Notes under the pieces: generated by a model
Databases searched by the model: none
Told to the model about the DNA's origin: nothing
What the model saw: the letters and a program-made list of their open reading frames with translations, nothing else
Part shown: positions 23,661 through 35,297 of the stretch, piece by piece
Layout: each line of letters opens with the position of its first letter
Numbering within the stretch: position 1 is the stretch's first letter
Assembly: GCA_964059195.1 (NCBI GenBank)
Contig: CAXKWD010000005.1
Location: 40,749,825 to 40,813,824, forward strand
Length of the DNA: 64,000 nucleotides
Direction: 5' to 3'
Source of the DNA: Ectobius pallidus
Lineage: Eukaryota > Arthropoda > Insecta > Blattodea > Ectobiidae
Position numbers and translations under genes: made by a program

Positions 23661-25781
23661 CGAGCTAACGGAACAAATTGCACTGAATGCTTAGTGGTCA
23701 AACCAACTTATTCCTATTATTATTATGTAAATAATAATAATTTATTGCAAGAATTGGCAAAATATGTTTTAACAATAAACTCGTGCTTTCCTCTATTATA
23801 GAATGGTTTTATTTTTTAAACTTTTTACCTCTTTTTTTCTTATTGAAAAAATGATGGGTTTATCTTGTTTTTTTCCAGTGGACACTAAAAATCTCTGTGG
23901 CCAGGCTTCAAATAAAAGCACAAAACTATTTATGAATCCAATTTAACTGTACGTTTACAAGAAGTAATTTGTAGTAGGTACGCAGAAAAAAATCTTAAGA
24001 AATATTTTAAAATAGTCATAAAATGTTGTTCATTAGAAAAAGTATTTGAGTAAAGTCACTTAAATATTACACTGTTCACTGACTATTTTCAGAGAATCTC
24101 AGGAATCATCACCAATTACGTTTTCTTCATCTTCTTCTACATCCAAGGTACCTAATTCAGTGAAAAACAAGACTGCTCATATAGTTGTAGGATTTTTACA
24201 CCGTATGAGACACCAGTTCTTTGCTCCAATCGATAAACTACTTTTTTATTTACGGAAATAAGTGATACGTGGAAATCAGAAAAAAGAGAGGATCTCTACT
24301 TCTTGCACCTTGTCTTCAATTTATTTTTCCTTTGTTTTCAGCATAATTATGTACGTTTATTCCAGAAGGAAGCAAAGCACGTGTATATATATATATGTTA
24401 AATATATATTTAATCCGGTTTCCCAGGCTCCTTACTAGGTTTTGTTTTCTTCTCCCACATTGCAAACAAAGGAGTGTCAATGTTATCAGGTTTCACGGCT
24501 GCATTCCAAACGCGTGCGACATAGAAGCTCTTTCCTTTGATACAAAGTCATTTCTTTTTCTTATCATGAAACACACAGGAACAATATACGTATCTATGCT
24601 TTGGTACATTCAACTAACTAAGATTAATTCCATCATATTATAAGGACGACAACAATTTATTATTATGAGACAAAATATGATTTAGATTACGACGAAGTCA
24701 ACGATCACGATATTGTGTTTGAAGCTAATGAGCTATTGAAAAGCTGTTCACCTCTTCGAAGACTGATATTGACAGATATTCTGCCAGAATCTGTGGAACA
24801 TTAACTGCATCTTTGTTCCTAATCCAAATAATAGCAATATTAATAACACTAAAACTAAAATTATTACTAGTATTTGGAGTTATTAGTATTAGTATTTGGA
24901 GAGAATCCTCCAAATTTAGGTAATTTCTATTTTTAAGGGTAACCTCTGATTATAATTATTCAATTATAATTATTCAATCTAGCAAAGAATCATAATGAAA
25001 CTTTCAGGAAATGTAATTTTTATTTTATTATAGGCTATAATATTATCAGGTTGCCTGTCTTTCGTGGGGCTGAAAAGAGTATTTGCAGGGATTAGACATT
25101 ATTCCGACTTTTCAGAATGACGCCAGTCAGCATTTAACTCCATATGAACCAGTTTATTTGTTTGTTTGAGCAGTATTATTTCAATAGTTAGCCTATTTTG
25201 TACATTTAATTATAAAAAATTTAACAAAATCCAAAGTAATATCGTCTGTTGAATCCGTTACCTTCGGCTTTACGTGCCGATGCTCCACAAATGGAGCTAG
25301 CTAAAGTAATCTCACGTAATGCTCAATTTAAAAAATATTCTGTAGTTCAATGAACTTATCTACGGCAGTGACATAGGTCTTGCAGTAGGCTTATAGTAGG
25401 CCGTGAAATATTGACGTTCATGTGTTCATTTTCTGTTCTGTCGTGGCTTGTGCTCATTTTAACTGATAATGAATTTTAATTATTACGATATTTGGTGAAT
25501 ACTTTTGTAACTTTTCTAGGTATAAAAACTAAGCTCATGCAGAATTTCTGCTTTATCACTTTAGTAGATTCTTGCGACAAATCGGAACACAAAGAGATGA
25601 AGCATTGCATTCTTATGTGAGTAGCCTATAATATGATAAGCCAAATGAACTACACCAAATAGTTCCGCCAATACGGAACTCGGTATCTCTGGCAGAAAGA
25701 CCTCCCGTATTTGAAAAGCGCGCTGTGTGAGTTGTGATGGGGATACGGCGGTGGAGGGGGTAGTGATTTATAGCTGTTTAC
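23661..25781. other. AT-rich intergenic DNA, nothing assigned
   Basis: Small TA and ATT runs (about 23715, 24383) and short frames only. I looked for the 5' terminal repeat of the mariner-type element between 25600 and 25780 and could not identify one. Confidence 0.4.
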
Positions 25782-26892
25782 TTGCCATTTTCAGTAGTCG
25801 CAATGGCTTGGCTTGGTGAGCATCGTGCGTTTGTTGTGGAAGAATTTATTCATAATGGTGGTTCTATTGTTACTACTCAGCGAGCATTTCGTATTCGGTT
25901 CGGTCTTGGCCGACATGATGCTGTTCCGGATAGAAAAACTATTCAAGTTTGGGTATCAAACTTTAGAGGAACAGGTTCTGCATTGAAAAAAAATCGCCTG
26001 GCCGATCTCGCACCGTAACAACGCCGGAAAATGTGGCACGTGTGAGAGCGTCCATCCAGCAATCTCCAAAGCGATCAGCACTGAAACATGCAGCTGCCCT
26101 GGGAATATCTGATAGGAGTGTAAGAAGAAGCCTGCACCGAGAACTTCATATGCACCCCTACAAAATGATGGTTACCCAAGAACTAAGTGAGAGAGATTTT
26201 GAAATTCGCAGAGCTGCGTGTGAGGATATTCTTCAGAACATTCCTCCTGGCGCTGTTTTGATTTCGTCTGATGAGGCCCACTTCCACTTGTCAGGTACTG
26301 TAAATAAACAAAATTTCCGCTACTGGGCAGCAGAAAACCCTCAGGAACTTCACCAACGACCACTTCACAGCCCTCGTGTGACAGTTTGGTGCGCCGTTGG
26401 TGAATTTGGTGTGTGGGGCCATATTTTTTGAAGAAGATGAGCTAACGGTAACGGTTACTTCGAATTCGTTACTGTCACATGATCGAGACCTTCCTCCGAC
26501 CTAAGCTAAACCAGTTTGTTGAGGACCATGAAGAGGAAGAAGTCTGGTTCCAGCAAGATGGAGCCACAGCTCACACTTCGAGGCGTTCCCTAGCAATTTT
26601 GAGGGAGTTGTTTCCTGGACGTCTTCTCTCTTTGCGAGGAGACATCGCCTGGCCCGCAAGGTCACCCGATTTATCACCTTGTGATTTTTTCCTTTGGGGA
26701 CACTTAAAGGCGCAAGTGTACAAACATCGCCCCACAACCCTGCAAGAACTTAAAGAGGCAATCGCCCAGGAAGTGGCTGCCATTCCACCAGAAATGACAC
26801 GAAGGGCTATGGGCAACTTCCGAGAGAGGCTTCGTCAATGTGTCAACAATGGAGGACGCCATTTGAGAGACATCATTTTTAAAACAAAGTAA
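25782..26892 (+). pseudogene. Tc1/mariner-superfamily transposase, frameshifted
   Basis: A nearly full-length transposase relic in three frames; the likely original start is the ATG at 25803 (MAWLGEHRAFVVEEF). Part one (to about 25995) holds the N-terminal helix-turn-helix region; a frame change follows near 25995. Part two (26033-26431) contains RSVRRSLHRELHMHPYK and the first catalytic Asp in LISSDEAHFHLSG. A second frame change lies near 26424 and a third near 26479. Part three (26479-26892) holds the second Asp in WFQQDGATAHTS and the third in RSPDLSPCDFFLWG. Counting residues between the second Asp and the Asp of CDFF gives 41, i.e. a D,D41D arrangement. The C-terminus is intact, ending TIFK-like (IIFKTK). 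Terminal inverted repeats were not found. It abuts the long-TIR element at 26966. Confidence 0.9.
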
Positions 26893-26965
26893 ATGTAAAT
26901 GGCATAGTATTTGTTCTTCAAAAATAAAAGTATTTTTTCTGTATCTTTTTTTTCTTTCTTTGTAA

Positions 26966-27318
26966 TAGTCCAGTCAAAAAACTTAAAAAAATAACTCAAC
27001 CTCTAAATAAATCCGAAAGTTTTGAAACTTTGCACACTTATTTAATGGTACCTTGGGATGAATATACCAAAAGTCCTCATGAATATGAGGCGAGCTCTAG
27101 CGGCAATTAGCGAAAACAGGACCCCTATTTTGGTTTTTCGTTAATATCTCGAGAACCGTTGGTCTGAGGTAAAAGTTGACTATATTCGTAATTAAAGCTT
27201 ATTAAATTTGAAACATAAATGATTATGTACAATTTTCTCGTATTCCTAATTTTTACCGAGTTATGGGGCGCTAAAGGATAGAGTTTTTCTAAAACCGTCG
27301 AGGAGCGCACGATGGTGC
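26966..27318 (+). repeat. Left terminal inverted repeat, Academ-like element
   Basis: Pairs in inverse with 29171-29516. Landmarks found in both arms: gaaactttgcacacttattt, ccaaaagtcctc, atatgaggcgagctctagcg, ctcgagaaccgttggtc and gcgctaaaggata. The arms differ at many positions, so the insertion is old. Confidence 0.9.
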
Positions 27319-27359
27319 AAATTAAAGTAGGTACCTACCGTACTATTTCACCATTGTCT

Positions 27360-28720
27360 TTATTTGAGGAGGCAGGAATGCGGAATACCAAGAAATCTAC
27401 CTTGTACGATGCCTACTCCATTAAAAGAAGAAATAAACCTAGTCTATATTGACATTGTTTTGGTTGGAGGCTTACTATTACACAATTAAATTACACAAGG
27501 TGGTGTGGCCCAAAGATTCGCCAACAATCTCAACCATCTGCTAGTGTTATGTAGCCTATGTTCTCAAGCATTATGGTGGCAACGGCTGCACGGTGGTGTT
27601 TGATGTTTATTCAGCCACCCGATCCAGTACAAAGAGAGCTGAACAGAACCGAAGGTACAAAACAAAGAGGTCAGTTGACATAAACTTTGGAGAGAAAACA
27701 ATAGTAACAGTCAAACAGGATGATTTTCTTTCTAACGAAAAGAATAAATGTAGACTAATTTCATTCCTCATAATTGCCCTTACCAGCCATGGAGTTGAAA
27801 CAGAACAAGCATCCAGTGATGCTGACACATTGATCGTCCGAACAGCACTCGTGAAGTCCTTCACTTGTGACGAAGTAGCAATAGTCGGGTGAAGATGTAG
27901 ATCTTATTATTCTCCTCATGGTCTTAACTCCGACTGAACAAAACATATTATTTGTGAAACCAAGCCATGGAAAAGTAGGAAGGCACGTTTATTGAAACCA
28001 GCAATTGCAAACTTTGGGAATGAAGAACAGCATACTTCTTGTGCATGCGTTCAGCGGATGTGATACGACTTCGGCTGCATATCGAAATGGGAAACATTCC
28101 TAATTAAAATTGTTCAAGAAGCAAGCTGTACTGCAAGGTGTTGCTGATATATTTAACAGCCCAAGTTCATCCCGTGAGGCTGTAGCTGCTGCTGGAAACA
28201 AAATATTCCTGGCATTGTACAATGCATCCAGGAAGAAAACCTCTCTTAACATGCACCGCTACAATGCTTTCACCAAATCTGTATACAGTGCTAAACCCGA
28301 CCTTTCTGCTCTGCCGCCCACAAAAGGAGCAGCAAGACAACACGCATTTCGAGTGTACCATCAAATTCAATTTTCTTGGGAATGAACTTCTTCCTGTGCA
28401 GTGTGGTTGGAAGTTGGAAAGCGATCGGCTGATACCTGTAACAACAGAGAATCCAGCAGCACCTGAAGCTGTCCTCAACCTCATTTGTTGCAAATGTACA
28501 GGTGGATGTGGGAAAGATTTGTGGCTGTCGAAAAGTCAGGAATAATGTGTACAAGCATTTGTCACAACTACCATGGCGAATACTTGAATGGTGTTACTTC
28601 CACCCTCGAAGAAGACTTTGCCATATACCTTGAAGAAACAGACCGTTCAGTGCAAAGCACAAACACTGAACATTTGGTACATGAAGATCAAAACACTGTG
28701 CTTGCTGGACGCTTAACCAG
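27360..28720 (+). pseudogene. XPG/FEN1-like nuclease relic with C-terminal Cys cluster
   Basis: Read across frames, the order is HKVVWPK (about 27494), an in-frame TAG at 27542, then VVFDVYSA...STKRAEQNRR (27593 on) and NEKNKCRLISFLI. These precede SSDADTLIV (about 27810-27840), GEDVDLIILL (about 27886-27915), HAFSGCDTTSA (about 28044-28076) and TKGAARQHAFRVYHQI (about 28320-28367). The three acidic blocks match the EADxxI / DxDxxxL / GCD pattern of XPG-type (I-domain) nucleases. The C-terminus has a Cys-rich stretch (CCKCTGGCGK, then CTSICH) spread over three frames near 28485-28570. This family occurs widely in animal mobile elements. Several frameshifts and stops make this copy dead. In context it is the main gene of the long-TIR element. 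Confidence 0.75.
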
Positions 28721-29170
28721 AAGTCAGGTGAGATCGCATATTTGTATTTTTTTTTGTTATTCATTTTCCTTGAAATAGTATACATAAATCGGTCGTCATG
28801 TTCATACGTTGTTTTACCGCTCGCTTACCTACTTTCTTTTACCTACATGTTCTTAATCTGTATAATGGTTCTCTCACATCATCATATCATGCATAGTTAC
28901 CTCTTCTTACTGTGTTTAGGGCATCAAGTTCAGAAGCTGACCAAGATGAGTAGATTGCAGGACCTTCTACCAAGAAGCGATCAAGAGTTGATTGATTTTT
29001 CTGTACACAGTTTTCCTTGGAATATCCTCAGCATTTTTTTTTTTTGGTTCATGTATTTCATTGTTTAATATACATTATGTCTTCCTTTTTATAGAAAGCT
29101 GTGAAATTTATCTCCTGAATCATCCTTGGTATAAAAAAAATGGTAAACCATTGTCAAATATTATTAGAAA

Positions 29171-29516
29171 TGCCATATTGTACCGCGCTAGCGTAGTTTT
29201 TCAAAAAACGCTATCCTTTAGCGCCCTATAACTCGGTAACCATTGGAAATACAAGACAAATGTATATAATAATTTTTGTTGCAAATTTAATCAGCTTCAA
29301 TTATGTATGTAGCAAACTTTTACCTCCGACCAACGGTTCTCGAGGTATTAACAAAAAACAAAAATAAGTGCCCTGTTTTCGGTAACTGCCGCTAGAGCTC
29401 GCCTCATATTCACGAGGACTTTTGGTATATTCATCCTTAGGTACCTTTAAATAAGTGTGCAAAGTTTCAAAACTTTCGGATTTTTTCTTAAGTTAAACCT
29501 TGTTTTGACTGGACTA
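29171..29516 (+). repeat. Right terminal inverted repeat, Academ-like element
   Basis: Inverse partner of 26966-27318, ending ttttgactggacta at 29516. About seven bases shorter than the left arm owing to small indels. Confidence 0.9.
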
Positions 29517-29526
29517 TAACTGCCTT

Positions 29527-30370
29527 TCTGCCGGACCCGTATATAAAAGGCTTTGTCCTGACTGAATGAATGAATGAATGAATGACTGACTGATTGACTG
29601 AATGACAGGAATCAACGTACAGCCTAAACTATAACAGGTAGAGACTTGGAATTTTGACAGTACCTTCGTTTCATAATGTAGGTGCTCACTAAGAAAGGAT
29701 TTTGAAAAATTCTGATTCTAAATGCCAAAAATTAAATGTTTTTGAAAATACTTAATCCCTTTTTACATAGAATTATCAATTCCAAATCACAGAATATATT
29801 GTTGCCAAATGGTATCAGGTGGACTTGTAAAAAACAAATGAAATGCACTTTTGACAAATAAGAGAAGTTATCAAAATAATTCATGTTATAAATAAATATT
29901 ACAGAATGAAATCCACTAAAATAATGGAATCACATAACTTTCTCTATCCTGGACATAGAGAAAACAAAACGAGGTATGGTAATGTGTATATTATTATATT
30001 ATATTGCAGGTTTTTGGAGAGAAAAGTATGAAAGTGATAATGCTTTATGGTAACATAAGAGTGGGAAATTTCCCGCCTCGATATTATAATTTTATGTTAC
30101 AGGAATTTCTGTTTCCTCTTATTTAAACCTCTACCAGGCTTGCTGTGCACTGTACAAGCGATGGGATGCAACATTCTAGATCCTCTATAAGCCTTAAAAA
30201 CTATATCAAGCGTTTTCTGAGGGAATAGTTTGAGTGTAATAAGTCGTTCTTCCTATTTCAAATTATAAATGCCTATATTAGGACCTAGAATTTAAAATTT
30301 AAAATCCTTCATAAGCTAATTTCCAATTACAAAATACAAAACCCGGGCGACGCCGGGTCTTTTAAGCTAG
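29527..30370 (+). mobile_element. Nonautonomous Helitron with classic 3' end
   Basis: The 5' side carries the phrase tataaaaggctttgtcctga followed by a tga(c/a)-rich run and 'atcaacgtacagcctaaac', which recurs at 34715. The 3' end has a GC hairpin (acccgg/ccgggt) eight bases before an AAG-CTAG end, followed by T, fitting the Helitron rule of CTRR|T. No Rep/helicase coding is present, so it is nonautonomous. The exact 5' TC is uncertain; it begins about ten bases after the TAA flank of the Academ-like element. Other pieces of the family lie at 14906-15560, 16162-16335 and 34704-35052. Confidence 0.8.
30341..30370 (+). other. Helitron 3' hairpin and CTAG terminus
   Basis: Stem acccgg (30341-30346) and ccgggt (30353-30358) around a six-base loop, then cttttaag and CTAG at 30367-30370, followed by T. 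This is the rolling-circle termination signal of the Helitron. Confidence 0.85.
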
Positions 30371-30425
30371 TAACCTATAAAACCAAGAAATAATAAAAGA
30401 TTTTTCATTTAACAATATCCATATT

Positions 30426-30696
30426 AGTAGTATACTTTTCCCACCTGCCCCTATGGTGGCGCCCGATACAATCCCGCAACACATGGTGGCGCGGGTCAAA
30501 ATCCACATGGTCAAAGTCTACAAATGACGTCATCCAATATGGGGGCGCGCTAGACCACGTGACCAGAAGTAGGTTTCATATTTCATTGCGGTTTCCCACG
30601 AAGCGTAAATGCAACGTCATCATTATATTCCACCAGACAGGTTTTCCGTAAGATGTTTATTTTTCTAAAACCTAGTGACTCAGCCTGGAGTAAATG
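30426..30696. repeat. Left terminal inverted repeat, CATATT element
   Basis: Inverse partner of 32438-32706. Shared landmarks include ggcgcccgatacaatcccgc, aatgacgtcat, aaacctacttctgg in inverse and gactcagcctggagtaaa at the inner edge. A palindromic TGACGTCA occurs in both arms. Confidence 0.9.
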
Positions 30697-32437
30697 CGGC
30701 CGATGCCTAAGGCTGTTAACCTTAACGTACATATTATTATCATTATTATTATTATCAGACGCGATCGAAGGGTAGATAAGCGATATTTCAAGCCTTCATA
30801 CATTTTGTATAATTATGGTAGCTGACGACTTAAAACTATATTTTATCATACAATTTTGTCATAAGATGTTAATTTTCCTAAAACCTAGCCCTGGGCCGAC
30901 TCAGCCTAGGTTTGCCGGTTAGCGTTTAATATGATTTCCTTTTTTATGTCTAATGCTTTTATTAATTCGTTGTTTCATTCTCCGCTTTGAATATCCTAAT
31001 GCACTGACAAATATTTCATTCATAAATAAGTACTATGAATTCTCACCGGTGAGGGGGAGAGTAAGTGGAAGGGTAGTCTACCATTACATTCCACAGTACC
31101 GAGAGCGCATATGCAGTCAAACCGTCTTCCTAGCTGGGCAGCTCTCTAAACTCCATATGTTTTTTTTACCAGTCTGAGAAGTAGTCATACAAAAATGGCT
31201 TCTAGTGCAAGGTTAAAAAGACTTTTAGGGCGCAATTTAAAATTATGAACAAATGACATTGTGTTGGATTTGTAATATATTCTTACGAGATAGTTCTCTT
31301 ATGCGTTTCATTTCACAGTTATAGGTATCATATTACCAAAGTCAGCATTTTATTTTCCACGTAGCACATAAACCCCGCGGACCATATTAATTCTTTGTTC
31401 ATATTATGTTATACCAACTAAAACATAATGCTATGACAGCATTTTTTTTCAAATGTATACCAGACGTATCTTCAATCAAAAGGTTAATTTTACAATTTCT
31501 TTATTCATATGCCTTGTGTGTATAATTTATTAATCTTTATATGTAATATTATGCTGGCCACATACCCCCACAATCCTACCATTTGCCTATGGTAGATGAT
31601 GCATCAGTCGAGTGGTAGGCCAAGTCCCTCAAGGGACGTAACGCCACGGGGATTTAGAGTTTAGCTGTTTAAATATGCATTACCTATTTTTATGTACGCT
31701 GCTTTCACTCACCTTTCTGCAAACGGACTTGGTCAAAATGTTTACTTTATACATTTAATTTAAAAAAACTCATGTAACAGTCCTATTACAAATAGTAGAA
31801 ACTCAAAATAGCTGGAGGTTCGAGTTTTCAAAACTTACAATTTTTTCCATATTTACACTTTGAATTAAAATTATGTTTTATTTTGCAAGATCAGCATTAA
31901 TTTTTACTATGAACCACAACGGTGGCGCGGGTCCAAACACCATCATGTCTTCCACTGATATCATTCAAGATGGAGGCGCGCTATCCACGAATCCACATGA
32001 GCCCACACGAGATCACATTTGGTTTGTAAATGGTGGACCAAGCGCACTATTTAAAATTAAACATTCAAAATGGTGAAATTGTGGAGGAAATTCAAGATGT
32101 CGGCTAGCGCAAGTTTTTATAATTTTTTAAATCCGATTTTGCATTCTACAGGACTTTCATCTATATTTTACATTTAGATTTTATATTACATTTGTACATG
32201 ATTGCATCGTCACAGTAACAGGATATGTTCAAGGTCGCCCGTCTCATACCACACCGGATGATATTACGCATAGTCACCAGTTTTTTAACATACATCATTG
32301 CATTCTATAATTATCATCCTTCTCTTTCTCTCTTTATTTTTTTAATTGGCTTCTGGCACGAGTTTTGAAATTATGATCAAAAGACTTCTGGCGGGAGATT
32401 TGAAATTGTATGGTCAATGGTGAGTATGTTAATATTC

Positions 32438-32706
32438 TTTACTCCAGGCTGAGTCGCTAGGTTTTAGAAAAACAAACATCTTACGGAAAACTTGTATGGT
32501 GGAATATAATGATGACGTTGCATTTACGCTCCGTGGGAAACCGCAATGAAATATGAAACCTACTTCTGGTCCGTGATCTAGCGCGCCGCCATATTGGATG
32601 ACGTCATTTGTAGACTTTGAACCATGTGGACTTTGACCCGCGCCACCATGTGTTGCGGGATTGTATCGGGCGCCACCATATGGGCAGGTGGGAAAAGTAT
32701 ACTACT
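32438..32706. repeat. Right terminal inverted repeat, CATATT element
   Basis: Inverse partner of 30426-30696, with inner edge tttactccaggctgagtc at 32438 and outer end at 32706. Confidence 0.9.
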
Positions 32707-32712
32707 CATATT

Positions 32713-34703
32713 TACCTAAATACTGGTGTATTGCAATATTTACAGAGGCCCATATTAATATCCTAAGTGCAGTTTCTTCTAAGTAGGGTAAGATTAATAC
32801 CGAAAATTAAGAAACATTTACAGTTATGATTACAACAGAAAACAGAAAAAATCTTTCGTTTATTATGGTTTTAATTTGGCCACACGATTTCGTAAATGTT
32901 TCTTTTACTTGAAGCCAGTAATATCTTTAGATACTGTTAAGTATTTCAAGTCAGTCTAATAGGCCTCTATTAGTGTAGACGTTAATTTAGTTGTTAAATT
33001 GATAATTTTTAGATTATGGAGAGTATAGTTCTTTCTTATTCATAGGTTCATCATAGAATGCTCTTTAAACTAAAAAATTAATAGAAGTTAATGTCTGCAA
33101 CATTGAACATAAAGAGACATTTAATGGAATTTAATGGAATGACGTTGATATCTAAGTTATGTGGTTAAGTACCGGTAGTGTAAGTTAGTTTCTGAAGATT
33201 TTGAATTTGCTATAATATACTCGAATTTAAACTCAACAACACAAGTAGATTCGATAACTGAGTATTTGCAGAAACGAAAAAATGAAGCTGTAGATAAACT
33301 AACGCAATTAGAAATATGAAAATACAGAAATAAAAAAGTTTAGGCCTATATTATATTGGCAAATGTCCGTAATTTTGTGGAAATGTAGCCCTTTCCCTGC
33401 GGTAATAACTTATCGCTAACCTGCAAAAAAATATAAAAAATTCTGCGGTAACAATGAAAATAGGTGTATATTTCATTAACTTTGCTGTGCTGAATTCGAA
33501 AATGCGTTTCGTTTTTCTCTATCACATCTGGTTATTTGACAATTGTGAAAAATGTTATTTTAACATTTCGTATAACAAAATAACCGTATGCAGCTTTCTA
33601 AATTCTGTTAGCGCAGGTCAAATAAATTTATTTTTGTCAAATCATCTGAAGCTGTACAAACGCAGTGAAAAAAAAAACTAAGTTTATTTTGGAGGAGATA
33701 ATATTAAAGACTTGAACATTTTGAAATTATCCCATTGGTTATAAGTTAAAATCTATAAGTAGGCCAAATTTCAAGTTTCTAGTTCATCTGGAAGTGAATA
33801 TACATTAATATTAATAAGTGGAAGATTATAATGTCGTAGATATGAATGACGCCATGGCTATTCAACAAGTTTTTCTATACTTATGGGGCAGCTAGAGACA
33901 CCAAATTTTGCACGCTTATGGCTGTTGTATGTGCAAATATTCCAGCCAAATTTTACAATCATATCTGTCCTATGTATGTCAAATATTACATACCGTGAGG
34001 AAAATATACAAAATCTACTTAAAATTTAAGAAAATCTAACTCATTCTAAGGGATTACCGATGAAGATACGACAAAAAGTCATCAAATCAAACTTTTAGAT
34101 CTCTCAAAATCCGTCACTGCTGCTGCAATCCCCCAAGAAGGTCTACACAGATCATAAAATAGCGTCTGCCATCACATATTTTCAGACAGCAAGCACGAAA
34201 ACCAGATGTGATAAAAAAAATAGTGGCATTTCTTCAATCGGGAGATCTTATTTAGTTAAAATTATTTAATAAATGCTTCACCACAAAATAATACAGGGTA
34301 GTGAATTATCTCCCTCAATCTTTCATTTAATTGTTAAGTTATATAGGCCTAGATTACATCATTTTATCAACGATTGCATTGATTTAAAAACGGTACTATA
34401 TTACAAAGGTCAGTGTAAGTTTTGGGTAGGCTAAGCGAGGAAGGAAAACGAGAAATGGAGGCTTGAAGAATTGGATATAAAGCTGTAGAAGACATGGAGC
34501 ATGGCAGGTAGAGGATGAAAACAGACGTCATGAAGATAGATGCAGACAAATGGCTCCACGAGATGAACAAGATGCGAGAAGACAATACGATGGATGCGAT
34601 GTCTCACTCTCAGTCAGATAGTAGGTCTAAACCAAACCTCCAGGGTATGGAGAAAAACCCTTTTCTATGATAATTTAATTATATTGAAATAATGGCAATA
34701 ATT
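32713..34703. other. AT-rich intergenic DNA, nothing assigned
   Basis: A small duplication (tttaatggaattt repeated near 33119-33143) is visible. At 34360-34640 the plus strand reads as Arg/Asp/Gln-rich peptide for some 60 codons with stops; I cannot tie it to a family. Other frames are short. Confidence 0.4.
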
Positions 34704-35052
34704 TCTCTATATATAAGAGGCTTTGTCCTGACTGACTGACTGAAAGAGAATCAACGTACAGCCTAAACTATAACAGGTAGAGACTTGGAATTTTGACAGT
34801 ACCTTCGTTTCATAATGTTATTGATGCGATTGTACATTTTGAGCTATAATCCCTGCTCACTAAGAAAGGATTTTGAAAAGTTTTGATTTAAATGCCAAAA
34901 ATTATATGTTTTTGAGAATACTTAATCCCTTTTTACACAGAATTATCAAAACAAAATCACAGAACATATTGTTGCCAGTGGTATCAGATGGGTTTGGAAT
35001 TACATTAAATGGAAGTTTGACAAATTAGAGAAGGTATCAATATAATTGATTC
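34704..35052 (+). mobile_element. Helitron 5' fragment
   Basis: Starts TCTCTATATATAAGAGGC, with TC preceded by T, and continues with ggctttgtcctgactgactg and 'atcaacgtacagcctaaac'. It follows 29538-29900 closely through 'gacaaat(t/a)agagaag', and is interrupted by a 44-bp segment (near 34818-34857) not in the other copy. Homology stops near 35052, so the 3' half with the hairpin is missing. Confidence 0.75.
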
Positions 35053-35099
35053 CCGATGAGGTCGTTGGAGTTTTTCAATTGGCCTAATCCTTCTGGTGG

Positions 35100-35297
35100 C
35101 ACTATGGCCCTGGGGTCGACTCAGCCTCTAACAGAAATGAGTACCAGGAGCAATCCTGGGGGTAAAGGCGGCCGGTGCGTAAGGCTGACAGCCTTACCAC
35201 CTTCATGTGCCGATGTCTAAAAAAATCTGGGAGCCTCAACCTCCTGGAACCCTCTGGGCCTCCATGGCCTGTAATAGGGAACACTTTACTTTCTTTT
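35100..35297 (+). mobile_element. SINE body, second copy, no tRNA head
   Basis: Matches 13991-14175 from 'actatggccctgggg' to 'cctgtaatagggaa', at high identity apart from an extra 'tctaacagaaatgag'-type stretch near 35127. The tRNA-like head seen in the first copy is absent or replaced; the 45 bp before it do not align with that head by eye. Confidence 0.8.

Larger units (their letters stand above)
26963..29519 (+). mobile_element. Long-TIR element, Academ-like, TAA duplication
   Basis: The element spans 26966-29516 (2551 bp), starts TAGTCCAGTCAAAA and ends with its inverse TTTTGACTGGACTA. TAA sits on both sides (26963-26965 and 29517-29519), a likely 3-bp target-site duplication. Terminal inverted repeats run about 350 bp at each end with many substitutions and small indels. 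The interior holds a decayed gene with XPG/FEN1-nuclease-like motifs. Short target duplications together with an XPG-type nuclease are the described hallmarks of the Academ superfamily; that assignment is inference, and PIF/Harbinger (also TAA/TTA) is disfavoured because its transposase is not seen. Confidence 0.7.
30420..32712. mobile_element. Long-TIR element with 6-bp CATATT duplication
   Basis: The element is 30426-32706 (2281 bp). It starts agtagtatacttttcccacc and ends with the inverse ggtgggaaaagtatactact. The six bases CATATT lie immediately outside both ends (30420-30425, 32707-32712). Inverted arms are about 270 bp (30426-30696 and 32438-32706) and fairly similar. The interior repeats fragments of its own arms: a second 'aaaacctag..gactcagcct' near 30880 and a 'ggtggcgcgggtc ... 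ggaggcgcgctat' block near 31920-31985. The only interior frames (30953-31177 and 31873-32076) have no recognisable domain. It is nonautonomous; the superfamily is not determined, since 6 bp is unusual. Confidence 0.75.

Noticed and set aside
31560..31665. A compact block with 'ccctcaagggacgtaacgcc' resembling the 3' end of some interspersed repeats
   Set aside because: Inside the CATATT element with no second copy in the window, so no support for a separate feature.
34360..34640. Arg/Asp/Gln-rich translation reminiscent of repeat-rich N-termini in some helicase-type elements
   Set aside because: Contains stops, no helicase or Rep motif nearby, and the likeness is only compositional.
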